Shown here in pieces: positions 41,672 through 52,659 of a stretch of 64,000 bases of DNA. The stretch is from Parietichytrium sp. I65-24A (Eukaryota > Sar > Bigyra > Thraustochytrida > Thraustochytriidae). Location: assembly GCA_012862575.1 (NCBI GenBank), contig BLSF01000052.1, forward strand, positions 1 to 64,000, in the 5' to 3' direction. The stretch's first letter is position 1. Every line of letters begins with the position of its first letter. Both the position numbers and the translations under genes were made by a program. The notes under the pieces were generated by a model. The model searched no databases and was not told where the DNA came from. It was given only the letters and a program-made list of their open reading frames with translations.

Positions 41672-42735
41672 TCACTTTGTGGAGAGCGGTGTCAGATACT
41701 CTTTGGCGAGAGACTCCTTGATATACGTGTATGCAGCCATGCTGCAGCCATTCGCTAGAAAGCTGCGAGCCAATCCAGGAACTATGCCGCGAAACATTGT
41801 TCCTGACCTGACCACATCCACAAGGAGCCTCGGAGTGCTCTGCCCTTCGTACAACCCAGACTGTCTTCTACTCTTGACGATATCCAATGGCTGTTGTTCG
41901 AGCACAAATGTCAGTGCAACTTGTTGAGACGAAGTACGCAAAGAGGCTCACTTACCCAGATTGTTAGCCATGCAAAGTTGGCACAGATTGCTCCGGTCAT
42001 GAACGGACTCAGCGAGTCGTTCGGAAAGATTTGTTTGCTAAAGTCAATATAAGTAGAAAATGCGCAAAACAGGCCGGCGTTGCGAAGCAAGGTCACGCCG
42101 AGACCTTTGTAAAGCTCAGTGAACTTCCATGGCTGCTCCACTTGTCTGCGAACCTTTATGTAATCGAATGGGCCCTCTGTTCATTTGCGAATATATCCAG
42201 TAGAAAGGCCATCACAAGCAAACATGGAGAGGAGATGAATAAATCAGCATCACTTGTAAAGTCCAAGGAGACAGCTAGCAAGCGAACGAAACGTACCTAC
42301 GAGGCCACGCCCGATGCCTCCGCACAGCCCGGCCATGGCGACTTGCACGTCAAAAAAGCCACCAAGTCTTTCCCACTTGCCGACCTTGGAGTGGATGAGG
42401 TTGAGCGTGTTCGTGTACACTCCAAACTGTGCACTCCTGAACAACGTCCCGCCCACAAAGATCGGCATGCCGCCCCTGTACAACCCGACGATTCCTTCAT
42501 TCTTGAATAGCGACACGCCGACCTGAACCATGTTCTTGGTGGACGATGCCTGCATCCTAGTCTTGATGGTCTCCACTGCGTTTCCCAATGCATTCATTTC
42601 ACACAAGCCCGTCAGCCACCTATCGCACATCGCCAGCCTCACTTCAACCCACTCTCAAAACTCACTCGGTTGCCCCACGGCCACGCTCGTGAAGCCATAC
42701 CCGGCTCCAGCGATAAAGTCCACGAAATACTCCAT
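41672..42735 (-). CDS. Mitochondrial carrier family (SLC25-like) protein, four exons
   Basis: Exons are 42735-42666, 42575-42297, 42176-41956 and 41890-41672, giving 262 residues. The introns are 90, 120 and 65 nt with donors GTGAGT, GTACGT and GTAAGT. Each join rebuilds a carrier signature: QPMETIKTRMQ (exon 1/2), EGPFDYIKVRRQ (exon 2/3) and WPLDIVKSRRQ (exon 3/4), the three P-x-[DE]-x-x-[KR] motifs of the three-fold repeat. FIAGAGYGFTSVAVGQP opens repeat 1, and GLYRGGMPIFVGGTLFRSAQ and GLGVTLLRNAGLFCAFSTYI are even-numbered helices. It should exchange a metabolite across the inner mitochondrial membrane; the substrate is not evident. At 262 residues it is shorter than the usual roughly 300. 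The intron density is exceptional for this window. Confidence 0.9.
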
Positions 42736-43727
42736 CTCGACCCACACGCCTCGCGCCTTCAACCGCACCTCCCCGAGAGACTATGTCCAATAAACACCAC
42801 GGCAGATAGATACCTCGAACCTTGCTCGCCTGACCAGCGTGGGCTCGCACTCTGCACGGCCTGTCGTTTCGCACGTCTGGGCACCTGTGTCAACCTTGTC
42901 AACCTTGTCAACCGCTCGACCGACCGCGAGTATGACGAGTACGACGAGTACCACGAGACGTGAGATGTGAGATGTGAGATGTGCGAGAACGAGCACGTCC
43001 GAGTGGTCTGAGCAGTCAGAGAGCAGTCTGGACTTTTCCAATGGATGAAACATACACTTGATAACTTGCACTTGGGCTACTTGGGCACCGACCCACTAGC
43101 TCTAGTAGCTCAGCACTGCCGCGTCCTGGACTTGGTGCTAAGTAACACAGAATTCAGAACAGAATTCAGAAGTTCAGGTAAACGTGAGGATACTAATCTA
43201 AGCACTTATCAGTGTCCGTCGATGAGAGAGTCTGGGCTGCGAGAGTCTCTCAAGCGGTGCAAATCGATTTGTGAGTTTTCCTTGTGAGGCTGGCCGAGGG
43301 GGTTTTGGGTTAGCGAAGGTGATACTTTGGCAGAACTCATTTTGGCTTAAAAAAGTGTTAAAAAACAAATTTGTGTTTCGGGCGGCGCTCGGACTCGATC
43401 TGAATAAACTATGCTATTCGAACTTCTCAATTAGTAGTTTTTTCCATCAATCATCAAATCAATCAGCAGTAATTAGGAGTGGTGTTTAATGTGCGCTTCG
43501 TGTAGAATGTTTAGGAACTATAGAAAGTTGTAAATGCAAAATTGTTGTTTTGGCGTTGGCGAAACTGAACTGCGGAATCGGGAAAGGCTGAGCGTCGGTT
43601 TGAAGAGATCTTTTGAATAACAGAGATTGGAGAAAGAGGCAAAAGGTATCAGGTCGATTGGTGAAAGTTACAACAGAGTTAGGACACAAGGCAGCTAGGT
43701 ATACGCGCCTCGGTTGGAATATCTAGA
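42736..43727. other. Intergenic region with 9-bp tandem repeats
   Basis: Upstream of the carrier gene, 42893-42990 is a patchwork of 9-bp repeats: AACCTTGTC (3x), ACGAGTACG-type units and GTGAGATGT (4x). The rest (43000-43727) is AT-rich and has no supported gene. Confidence 0.5.
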
Positions 43728-45577
43728 CTAGAGAGATTCTTTGGGGAAGTCCTCAAAGAAGTTGGCGTCCATGATGTCGAAGAGCTCGCGCTTGATGCGA
43801 GAGAAGGTGGAGCGCTTCAGAAGAGCGAAGGAGCCGTCCGGAAGAATGAGCTCGCGCAGCTTGAGCAGATTGTTGGAAGAGATATTGACTGGAAATTTGG
43901 CGTCGGGGGCGATATAAGTTTTCAGCAACTCTTGTCCCTTGGCCTGTGCCTCGGGGGAGTTTTCGCCACGCGCGTCAACAGTTTCCTCAAAGTCCTTAAT
44001 AGCGAGCCAGCAGAGGACGCTCTCGTGGCCAAGCTTGCGCCTGCAAAAGTCAATAAAATCTGCGCTCTGGTCTGGGTCATGGAGGATCTTCTCGAGCCGC
44101 TCATTGGACACTTCATCACGCTCAATATCGTAGAATGATGAAACTTGCACAACGCTCGATGGAAGGGGGCGAAGACGCTTCGAAAGCTCGCGCACCCTGC
44201 TTCTCCAAATGGATGATTTCACCTTGCCGAAAAAGTCTCTGGAAGATCCAGCAGACTTGCTCTCCGGGTTGTAAGATGAAGAGAACAAGTCCTTGGACTG
44301 CGAACCAGTCTTGCGCTGGCTCGACTCGTACTGCGCAACGAGACTCTTTGGTACATGGAAAAAGTGCAAAACGATTGCCACTGCCAAGCTAAAAACAACC
44401 TTGATAACTGCAGCGATGATGTAGACGTCAATTTCTAGCACGTCGTAACCCCATGATCTGGTCTCTGCAGGCCGCATTAGAGACATGGCACCGTTCAAAA
44501 GCATGACAAGAGAGGCAAAACTGAGGATAGCAAAGAACTGTCGGTACTTGCGCTTCAGCGTGAAAATAATCCGCTCTGTGCTAGACTTTGATGTGGCCGC
44601 GCCAGATGTCTGCTGGCGTCTTAGATTTGGTAGCGACGGCATGGACGCCAGTGCTGACTTTTTCGACTTTGGGACTGTTTGTTCAGTAGAGTCTATAGTC
44701 CCGTTCGACAAGCCGGTTCCGTGACTATTTTGTGGGACCATGGCTTGCAATGCACTCTCAATAATCTTGACGTTGAACTGTAAAATGAGACACAAAGTGG
44801 AAAAAAAAGACATGTTAGACTCGAGATTCTTCTCGCGCTTTCCATAGAACCTCCGACTTTCTACTCCCCGCAGATCTCCGTCGCTCTGTGATTTCGTATT
44901 CAACTTACCCAGCCGACAACTCCGATCAAGAGCAAGGTCAGGGTGCCTCCAAACATCTTGACTGCTTCCCAGAAAAAATAGTTCTCGTAGTCCACCATGC
45001 CAACTAGCTCGAATCCCACAAAATTGCAAAAGGTAAGGACAGCAAAGAGGGCGATGTGCCGCGGTGGCAACCCGTGATCGTTGCGCTTCATTCCCTTTGC
45101 ACAGAGACACCAAAAGTCCACAATGTAGAGCCCGAGCATGCACGCCGTCGTGGAGATGAGCTCATCGATCACAAAGTACAACTGAGGCGGGAGAATGCCG
45201 TGAAGCCCAATCGGGTCGATCATCTCCACGAGGAGCGACAGCGATACAGCAAGACCACAGGCGTAGACTTTAGTCTGTGCGAGGCTGGACATTCTCCGTT
45301 TTACGGCCCTGGAGAATTTCCTCAGTGCGACAAACCTGAGCAAAAATGTTACAGTGGCGTAAAAATTGAACGCGGCGATTATAGCCTGCAAGGCAATCCA
45401 CCCGCTTCCCAAATGCTCGCCATACGTCTGTGTACAATTCGCCGCGGTGAGAAGCGGCGAAGACCTGTTTTGCTCGTAGATCTCCAGAGACTCCTCGTCG
45501 AACGTGTTGGGGAAAATGCACACCGATCTCGTGCTGATCATCGAGAAGGTGTCGTTCATCATGTTTTCGTTCACCAT
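43728..45577 (-). CDS. Seven-transmembrane protein with C-terminal RGS domain
   Basis: Exons are 45577-44909 and 44777-43728 (intron 131 nt, donor GTAAGT, branch-like tCTAACa, acceptor ttttacag), giving 572 residues. I count five hydrophobic segments in exon 1 (for example LQAIIAAFNFYATVTFLLRF, LYFVIDELISTTACMLGLYI, MFGGTLTLLLIGVVGW) and two in exon 2 (about 304-325 and 341-364), seven in all. The C-terminal 120 residues (about 451-572) are an RGS domain: RLEKILHDPDQSADFIDFCR, VLCWLAIKDFEE, then LLKTYIAPDAKFPVNISSNN. RGS domains speed GTP hydrolysis by G-alpha. The architecture recalls plant RGS1. Between TM5 and TM6 is an 80-residue Ser-rich loop. The N-terminus is short, with NxT/S sites. 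A ligand-regulated RGS at the plasma membrane is the inferred role. Confidence 0.88.
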
Positions 45578-48500
45578 TTTCCCTCGCGAGTCCTTCGCGC
45601 CCGATCACAACCCTCACAGGACCTAGCTCGACTCCAAACGCATAAAGTCGACGCCAACCTTGCGCCACCCACCAGATGCAGCACCAGCGAGATGCACTCC
45701 CTCGCCCTCTCACTCTGTCTGTCTCCCTGCCTTGCCCGAGGACCTGGGTCAGCCTTCGAAACGTGGGACACGTCAGACCGAAATGGAAAAGACGAGGAGA
45801 CAATCAAGGCGACGAGAATGAAGGAATGAATGATTGAAACAACGACCTAATTTAGAAACAATCAACAACCTAAAGGCAGACCAGAAACCGTCTAGACTCA
45901 CTCTCACAGAGCAAAGAGCAAGTCAACATCCCCAGACTCCCCAGACTCAAACTTTGGCCGGCCAAGTGCAGTCCAAAAGGGGGATTGAGCTTTGAAAGTG
46001 GTTCACGTGACTGCCTGGCCTAGCCACTGTCTATCCTTACCTTCAACTCCACAACTCCGCAACTCCGCATTGCATTGCATTACATCACATTACATTGCAT
46101 TGTATTACATTCACTGCACGTTTACCAGGGGGGACTCAGTGGCTCTGGACTATTTGATATGCTTTCCGAGTAAGAGGTGAGAGAGAAAAAAAGCAGGTGA
46201 GCGTGCACAACATGAATCGCTGAAAGGCCGCACAAACTGCACAAGCACATGTAGACTTGCGTGCATCGAAATCATCTCAAGGATGTAGCCAAATCTTTTT
46301 GCTTTTCTTTCTTGGCCTTGCTATCATTTATTCATTTCATGTTTTTGTTGTTTTGAAAGAAACAAACAGACTCGCTCAAAAATTTACACTACTCCTGTCT
46401 ACTGCCTGTGAGTCCTGTGAGTAAGTAAAACAACTCACTTGCACAAATTGCCAATAATTGTCACCCACTACGGTAGAAGCTAACGACACCCTAGATGTTC
46501 TTGAGTAGGAGATTGGACTCACATGGCATGCGCACACGCTCAATCAGTCCAAGTAAGTTCTCTCTTTTTCACTCTCTCTTTTTCTCTCTTTCTCATCCAC
46601 CCTTCGAGCTTTGGCTATCAAATCTTCCCCTTGCAGCTCGACCTTTACTTGTTCTTTGTTGGAAACATGAAACATGAAACATCAGTCGCTCCAAAGTTTG
46701 TTTCTGCGTTTTGGATTAACCTTGACAAGTTAGAAGAGGGTTTAGTTTTGTACAAGTTTCCATCACAATGCTTGAATGAAAGAGCCACGAGATGGACGAG
46801 GGTAAAAGAGGCCAAACTTGGAGGCTTTCACAGGCAGTTGTGTGCGTGGAGCTTTGTGTGGAAAAATTTTGAGTGCTTTTGTCAGAGCTTGGAAGGTTGA
46901 AGGCAAAGTGATTTGTGAAATGGTTTGGTTGTTTTTCAAGATTCTTGATTGATTGTGAACTCGATTTTGTTTTGACTGTGAGTTTGCGAGTTTACAGGGG
47001 AAAGGTAAACGTTACACTGCGCGATTGTCCTCGCCCGTTGCACTCGTAGATGACACTCGCGAGCGAACGATGAGTCAAGACTCTGATCCGACATATCCTT
47101 GAGATCCTTGAGCGACTTTGAAATTGACATTGAAATTGAGTTCGAGATTGAGTTTGAGTTTGAGATTGAGAGAGCTACATAGCGCGATGCAATGCAACGC
47201 GATCTTCGCTCGAGACTGCGGAACAAACTCCTTCCATTCCTTCCATCGACCATATGACATAGCTGACAGCAGCGAGAGAACGCACTTGGCACGTTCACCA
47301 GTTCACATTCCGCCTTGTTGGAAGTGGAACGGCGAAACCTTTTGCTACTCGCAAGAATCGTTCCAGTCGAGAACGTAAGGTCTGACCGACCTGTGTGTAG
47401 AGGGCTTGCTGTCGTCAAGGTATCTTCCTTCTTTCTTCTGTGCCGGTACATAGTAGCTACACAGCTACATAGCGTGCATATAAAAGGTGGAAGAGGTGGA
47501 AGGGCGAGTGCAAAATGTGGCTGCCTGCGAGCGGGTAAGCGCATTCATAGTTTATGCAACAAACGAAGCAGCTTGAGCTTTGCAAAAGCAAATGCATGTG
47601 AAATGGGAAAAAGTGCGATAAGAATGGGTTTTGCGTGAATTTGCTGCCCCATGGCACGGGTGTGATCGCGAAGGTACACATGCACTCGTCGACCTCGTTT
47701 TCACGGAACCGGGCTTCATCGACAGTGAGCCATTTGCGCGTCTGGCCTTGGCCTCGGCCTTGTCCGCATTCGCATTCGCATTCGCCTTCGCATTCGCAGT
47801 CAGCAACTTAGACACGCACACACGACATGAACACGACCACGACCACGCTCGCACACCGCAAGGAGGGAATAGAAATGGGAGGTACGCTTATTGCTGTTCA
47901 CACAACAGGCGCAATAAGCCACTACCCCCTCCCCTCCCGCCACGTCCCCCCCCTCATCGCCAGCTTGCGAAAGCCCGTGGGCCCGTGGCCACGTGGCCAT
48001 GCCGTCCTAAAAGAGTCCACATGAAACCTACCGAGCGCCAGTCAGTACCTCTGTCAGTACCTCGAGCTGTCCTAGTTCGCTGCGGGTCCGAGGAGGGATG
48101 ACGAGACCTGGACAACTCGCTGTCAGAGTCCGGGCGAGGGACCGAGCAGGTCAGCTGGAGCCCGAAAGGCAAAGTCAACTAATTACTTCCGATCGGTCGG
48201 AACACAAACAGAGAATAACTGTGTCTACGAATGTGACGCTCGAGTCTCCCGCTCGAGTCTCCCGCGGACGTAAGTAGAAAAGAAAAAGAAAGAAAGAATT
48301 ATGGCCCTCATCGACACAACAAAAGTAGTTGCAACCGACCAAAATGGCGAGGTCCTGTATGCCAAGCCAGGCTTGGAGAGGACGTTTTATGACATATGAA
48401 GAGCTATTTGCAACCTTGACGTTATCGCGGCCCAGGCCAATGTCATCCAACCCAGTCATTTCGAACCATACCTGCAGGGACGCGGGTTTGGTCCGCTCCT

Positions 48501-49294
48501 CGTACCGGCAGAATGTGACTCAATATCAAAGTAAGCGGGGAGAAAGAGATGGAAGAGTCTCGGGGGGGGAGTTTCACGCTACCTTCTCAGAATCGTACTC
48601 TTTTTCTAACTACACATACTTTTTTCTTCTTATTCCAACAGAGGGAAAGTAGATACACTGAGAATGCAAAGGGAAAATACAGCGATATGAAAAGAATGGA
48701 AATGTACGCGACTTGCTGACGCTGAAAAGAAAGCCGGTTCTCCTGCGCGTGGAAATCAATTGCGTCACCGATGTGTTGCTGTTCGACGTCTGGTTCCCAA
48801 GGCCAACCGGTATTCGCATACCGCACAGCAGGCGCGATCGTTCGCTTCAACCTCGCAATCTAGTCCGACATTTTAAGGATGCCAAAGCAAAGCTTGTCGA
48901 ATCTCGCAACACCGATCTTTTGCCCACCGCCTCGGAGGCGTTGTCCTTTTTTGTTCCACTGTACATGAACAGATGTTGTCGTACTTTGTTCTCTAATTAG
49001 AAAATTTTAGTTGCTAGTTCGTTGGTGAAGGAAGCATCGCGTAAAATCATAAGAAAACAAGGCTGCTGCTGATCCGGGCAACTCCAAAGCTGGGCTACAA
49101 AACAGGTGAACTTTTCGGGTTCAAGCTAAAGCTACTGGTCCTGAAACGCTCTCGGGAGGCAATGAATGCAAATGGATGGTGAGACTTGAAATCGGGCTTT
49201 GTTTCGAGGTCTCCCACCGCAAACGGAGCGTTAGATTCTCGCCACTGGTGAGCAACATGAATCGAAACTTTAGGAGGCATAGTCGCTGTGGCGT
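45578..49294. other. Intergenic region, 3.7 kb
   Basis: It contains short tandem repeats: CATTACATTGCATT (46070-46110), ATTGAG/TTTGAG 6-mers (47108-47172) and CGCATT 6-mers (47762-47797). The few longer frames (for example 46523-46900, 47631-48101, 48713-49000) are low-complexity or unrecognised, and I do not call them genes. Confidence 0.5.
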
Positions 49295-50011
49295 CTATTT
49301 GGTTGATTGCAACATGGAGTCTATTGTCTCGCGACCAACGTAAGCTGGTGGCGCAAAACCAGTGCCAGGATCGACTTCCGGAAACACCTTCGACAGCTGC
49401 CCCTTGTGGAAGAGAGCCAGAGTTAGTGCTGCAGTGTCCACCTTGAGCCTCTCGCAAAGCTCGGGGTAGTTTGAAGAGCACATGCGCGCAAACTTGACCT
49501 TTTCCGAGGACAAAGCCCTGCTACAGCGCACAAAAGTCGGGATGAAATTTACGCAGTCGTCGCTGGAGGGGCTGTAAAGACACAAGATAAGGGTTGGGCA
49601 AGACGGCTCGCCGGTTAGGTACTTCTCCAGCATAGATGTCGAGAGCTCCGGCACCTCTTCCCACGAAAATGTCGGCCGAGGGGCGACAACGTAGCCTATG
49701 AACAGCGCAACGCAGTACCACGCCATCAACTTTGAGCTCAGCAAGAAGCTTGTGATGAGCAGTGCACCCTTCAGATACGTCAGCACAGACGCCGCAAAGG
49801 CTTCCATCGACGATGCTTTTTTGTAGTTGACAAGCCCGAGCACCGCAAATGTAATCCAAACCTCTGCTTCCCTTGTCACGCCCACGACCCCATCCTGAGC
49901 AAGCTCCCCAGAGCCCATTGCGAATTGCCGCGTGATCCCATACGAGGCCAGCACCAGCGCATTGTACACGTAATACACCTGCGCAAACCTGCTGAGCGAC
50001 TCCAGCTCCAT
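49295..50011 (-). CDS. TMX2-like thioredoxin-related transmembrane protein
   Basis: This is a single exon of 238 residues, ATG 50011. Membrane segments lie near residues 10-30, 50-65 and 80-112 (LKGALLITSFLLSSKLMAWY, CVALFIGYVV). A thioredoxin-like domain follows: PTLILCLYSPSSDDCVNFIP, FARMCSSNYPELCERLKV, LALFHKGQLSKVFPEVD. At the active-site position it has SDDC rather than CxxC; animal TMX2 likewise lacks CxxC (SNDC). The protein would sit in the ER or mitochondria-associated membrane. It is shorter than animal TMX2 (about 296) and has no obvious KKxx tail. The assignment rests on topology plus active site, so it is moderately sure. Confidence 0.7.
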   Translation of the reverse strand: MELESLSRFAQVYYVYNALVLASYGITRQFAMGSGELAQDGVVGVTREAEVWITFAVLGLVNYKKASSMEAFAASVLTYLKGALLITSFLLSSKLMAWYCVALFIGYVVAPRPTFSWEEVPELSTSMLEKYLTGEPSCPTLILCLYSPSSDDCVNFIPTFVRCSRALSSEKVKFARMCSSNYPELCERLKVDTAALTLALFHKGQLSKVFPEVDPGTGFAPPAYVGRETIDSMLQSTK

Positions 50012-50715
50012 ATTGGCGTTCGGTCAATTAACCGACCAATCAGCCAACAAACAAACAAGCCCCACTCTATTATCGCCTGCGACCGCGCTTGCCTGGTGAC
50101 CAACTCTTCCTTCAACCGACCGACACGACCGACACGACCGACACGACCGACACGACCGACACGCTGCTCTTGCCAAGATCGCAGAGAACACAATCCCCGC
50201 GTCTGTAAAGTCTGTAATGTCTGTAAGTCAGCGGAGAATGTGAGTTTGCGCTCGGTAACTCTACGCCCTACGTGAACTGTTCATCTTATGGATGGACGTA
50301 TCGAGGGCTTGACCAGGTGATGTGTCTATTATGTCTATTGCTGTCTGCGACTTGTGCTTGGGCTGACTGTCACTAACAGTAAGTGCGAGCGAGCTCGTTT
50401 GCCGGGGTGGTAGTTCATCAACGTGAAGATGAAGAGCATCACGCCCAAGGGGGAGCAAGTGCAAATGAATTGCTCGCGGAGTCTCCCACCTTGGGGCTGA
50501 AGATTTGCTGAAGTAATGCGACGACGCTCAAATACAAGACATGTCCATTAATGAAAGAATTAGTTTGGCTTGGTTTGGGTTTTTCTAAGTTTGCTTCTCG
50601 TCGAGAGACGGAAGGCAAGGGGTTGTGTAACGTCAGGTGTTAAATCTATCAGGTTGCAAGAGCCAGAGGCCATTTTGCCAGTTGGGGACGGGGGAATGGA
50701 TTGTACTATTTCAAG
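50012..50715. other. Intergenic region with 10-bp tandem repeats
   Basis: About 100 bp upstream of the TMX2-like start, 50113-50162 holds five copies of a 10-bp unit (cgacacgacc). The remainder has no supported gene. Confidence 0.6.
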
Positions 50716-52659
50716 TTAAAAGGAAACGCGCTTGCGCAGTTTGTTGTGGCCCAGGAGAGCCACAGAGCATATGCTGAGTACGCAAATCCCGGCATTGGAA
50801 CTGAGACCGGATTTCACGGTGTCAACCCAGCCATCGAAACTGTTCGGCCTGTCGTCCGAGCGACAGTCTCCTTCAGAGTTGTTTGGTGATTCATCGGATT
50901 TTGGCTGTTCGATGCAATCTGCCTTTGCTTTTCCGGAGCTGTATGGGCATTCTGCAAAAGCGCTCAGGTTGAGGATGGCAGGCGGCATGGTTTCATTGAC
51001 AGCACTCGACTCACAATCCATATCAAACGTGTCTTCTGGGCATTCAGTCCCAGCGTCGCTCATGGAATCAAAAGCGCTGTTTGGTGTTGGGATCGGGGTC
51101 GCGATGGAAGAAGTGTCATCCATGTCGAACGGACCACGACGCCTGGAGCAAACGGAGCTTGATGAGCTCGAGTGCAGATTGAGGCGCTCCTCAATATCTT
51201 TAATAAACCTTGGCTTTGCGTGCGAGTCTTGTGTGGCGTATTCGAGCTTCTTTTCGATTTCGGTGATCATGCGGCCCTTGACCGACTCCAGCTCTGCATC
51301 CATGATCTGGCCGAGCTCGGCGCGAACTACGTCAAGCACAGGGAAGACGGGGCGCTCATATGTTTTCTTCAGCGCACGAACAGGCATCTTCATCGAGCCC
51401 TTTGCGTCCGAGCCAATCACATTGTTTGCGAGGGCAAAGTGGCGGTAGAAGAAGCCCCCGAGCAGACCGGACTCGAGGTACTCTAGCGCCTTGGCGTAAG
51501 TGTACATGTCCAAGTTCTCCTCTGGGTGTTTGTAGACGTCGAGCACCAAGTTTGCCATCTCGCGCTCAGAGAGTTCGGATTCTGGAGTCTCTGAGAGCTT
51601 AGTGATGAAAGGCGAGAACAGAGTCTGAGTAACTTTGCGGAGTAGCTTCACTGAAGACGAGCCAGCAGCAGAGGCACCGTCGAGCTCGACCTTGAGCTTG
51701 AGGTAGTCGCAGTTGATCATGGAGGTGAGCATCATGAGGTGCTCACCGAGATAGTCCAGAATTCGGGCTGCATTACGCATGCGGTCAGATGCACCCTTCC
51801 AGTTCTCAAAGAGATCGGCCATCTCGGTAGCGCCCATGAGTCGCTGCAATACAACAAAGCTCCAGCATTCGGTCACAAGGTGTGCGTTCCTAAAGAAGAA
51901 GTCCTCGTCGTGGTTGAAGGTGGCAGAGGTCAGCACACGGCAAGCTGCCTCGGGCTTGACCATGGTGGCGTACGGAAGGCACGGCTTTCCCGAAAACCCA
52001 GTGTACGGGGAGAGTCCCACCACACTGCGCAGCTCAGACATCTGCGCTTCGACTCCAAGATTGACGACCCACTCGCCGAAATTGTCTCGAAAGACGCCAG
52101 TGATGTTGCGCACCAGTTTCTTCACACAGCACCTCTCCTCTTCTGTCAGATCTGCGAGACAGGTTCTGAGTGTGGAGATGAGTTCGGAGATTGCTACAGA
52201 CTGGCTGAGATCAGATGTGTCACTGCAAATCAAGTCGTCTGCCGATGTGCGCATGGCACACGCGGCGCTCTCCATGTCGCCCATATCACTCTCATACATG
52301 TCTGAAAAGATGCGCAGCTGCGTTTCGATGTCTTTCGCCACGAGCTCCATGCGAGAGCTCTTCAATGCGTACTTCCTCCTGTCCTTCACAAAGTTGGCGA
52401 ACAGCAGGAACGAGAACTCGATACTCTGCATGCCAGCTCTGAAGCACGCACCGAGCGGCATGTGCATTTCGTCGGCCTCCTCCCATGTCTTCATCACGGG
52501 AACGAGCTGAATGTACTCTTCGTACACAACTCGCACTCGCTCTTCGCGCTTGGCGCGGGTGGACAGACCACCTGTCAGCCTTGCCATGGGGCATCCTTGC
52601 ATGGCAAGTTGTCTCAGCTCCGGCGTGGGTGACCTGGACTTGTCCATATTTGCAGGCAT
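50716..52659 (-). CDS. Unknown helical protein with C-terminal membrane anchor
   Basis: This is a single exon of 647 residues, ATG 52659 (a second Met lies four codons on). I do not recognise the family. Residues 1-480 are mostly amphipathic helix (for example MPLGACFRAGMQSIEFSFLL, LVTECWSFVVLQRLMGATEM, LVLDVYKHPEENLDMYTYAK). Residues 480-610 are Ser-, Asp- and Pro-rich and probably disordered. The last 25 residues contain one hydrophobic stretch (AGICVLSICSVALLG) followed by HNKLRKRVSF, the layout of a tail-anchored membrane protein with the bulk in the cytosol. The clean 1.9-kb frame and sensible composition make it a convincing gene despite the lack of a name. Confidence 0.8.
   Translation of the reverse strand: MPANMDKSRSPTPELRQLAMQGCPMARLTGGLSTRAKREERVRVVYEEYIQLVPVMKTWEEADEMHMPLGACFRAGMQSIEFSFLLFANFVKDRRKYALKSSRMELVAKDIETQLRIFSDMYESDMGDMESAACAMRTSADDLICSDTSDLSQSVAISELISTLRTCLADLTEEERCCVKKLVRNITGVFRDNFGEWVVNLGVEAQMSELRSVVGLSPYTGFSGKPCLPYATMVKPEAACRVLTSATFNHDEDFFFRNAHLVTECWSFVVLQRLMGATEMADLFENWKGASDRMRNAARILDYLGEHLMMLTSMINCDYLKLKVELDGASAAGSSSVKLLRKVTQTLFSPFITKLSETPESELSEREMANLVLDVYKHPEENLDMYTYAKALEYLESGLLGGFFYRHFALANNVIGSDAKGSMKMPVRALKKTYERPVFPVLDVVRAELGQIMDAELESVKGRMITEIEKKLEYATQDSHAKPRFIKDIEERLNLHSSSSSSVCSRRRGPFDMDDTSSIATPIPTPNSAFDSMSDAGTECPEDTFDMDCESSAVNETMPPAILNLSAFAECPYSSGKAKADCIEQPKSDESPNNSEGDCRSDDRPNSFDGWVDTVKSGLSSNAGICVLSICSVALLGHNKLRKRVSF

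Noticed and set aside
46523-46900. 125-codon plus-strand frame
   Set aside because: It begins in a CT-rich run and is unrecognised, with no supporting signals.
47631-48101. 156-codon plus-strand frame with an AFAFAFAF stretch
   Set aside because: The pattern is a translation of CGCATT hexamer repeats.
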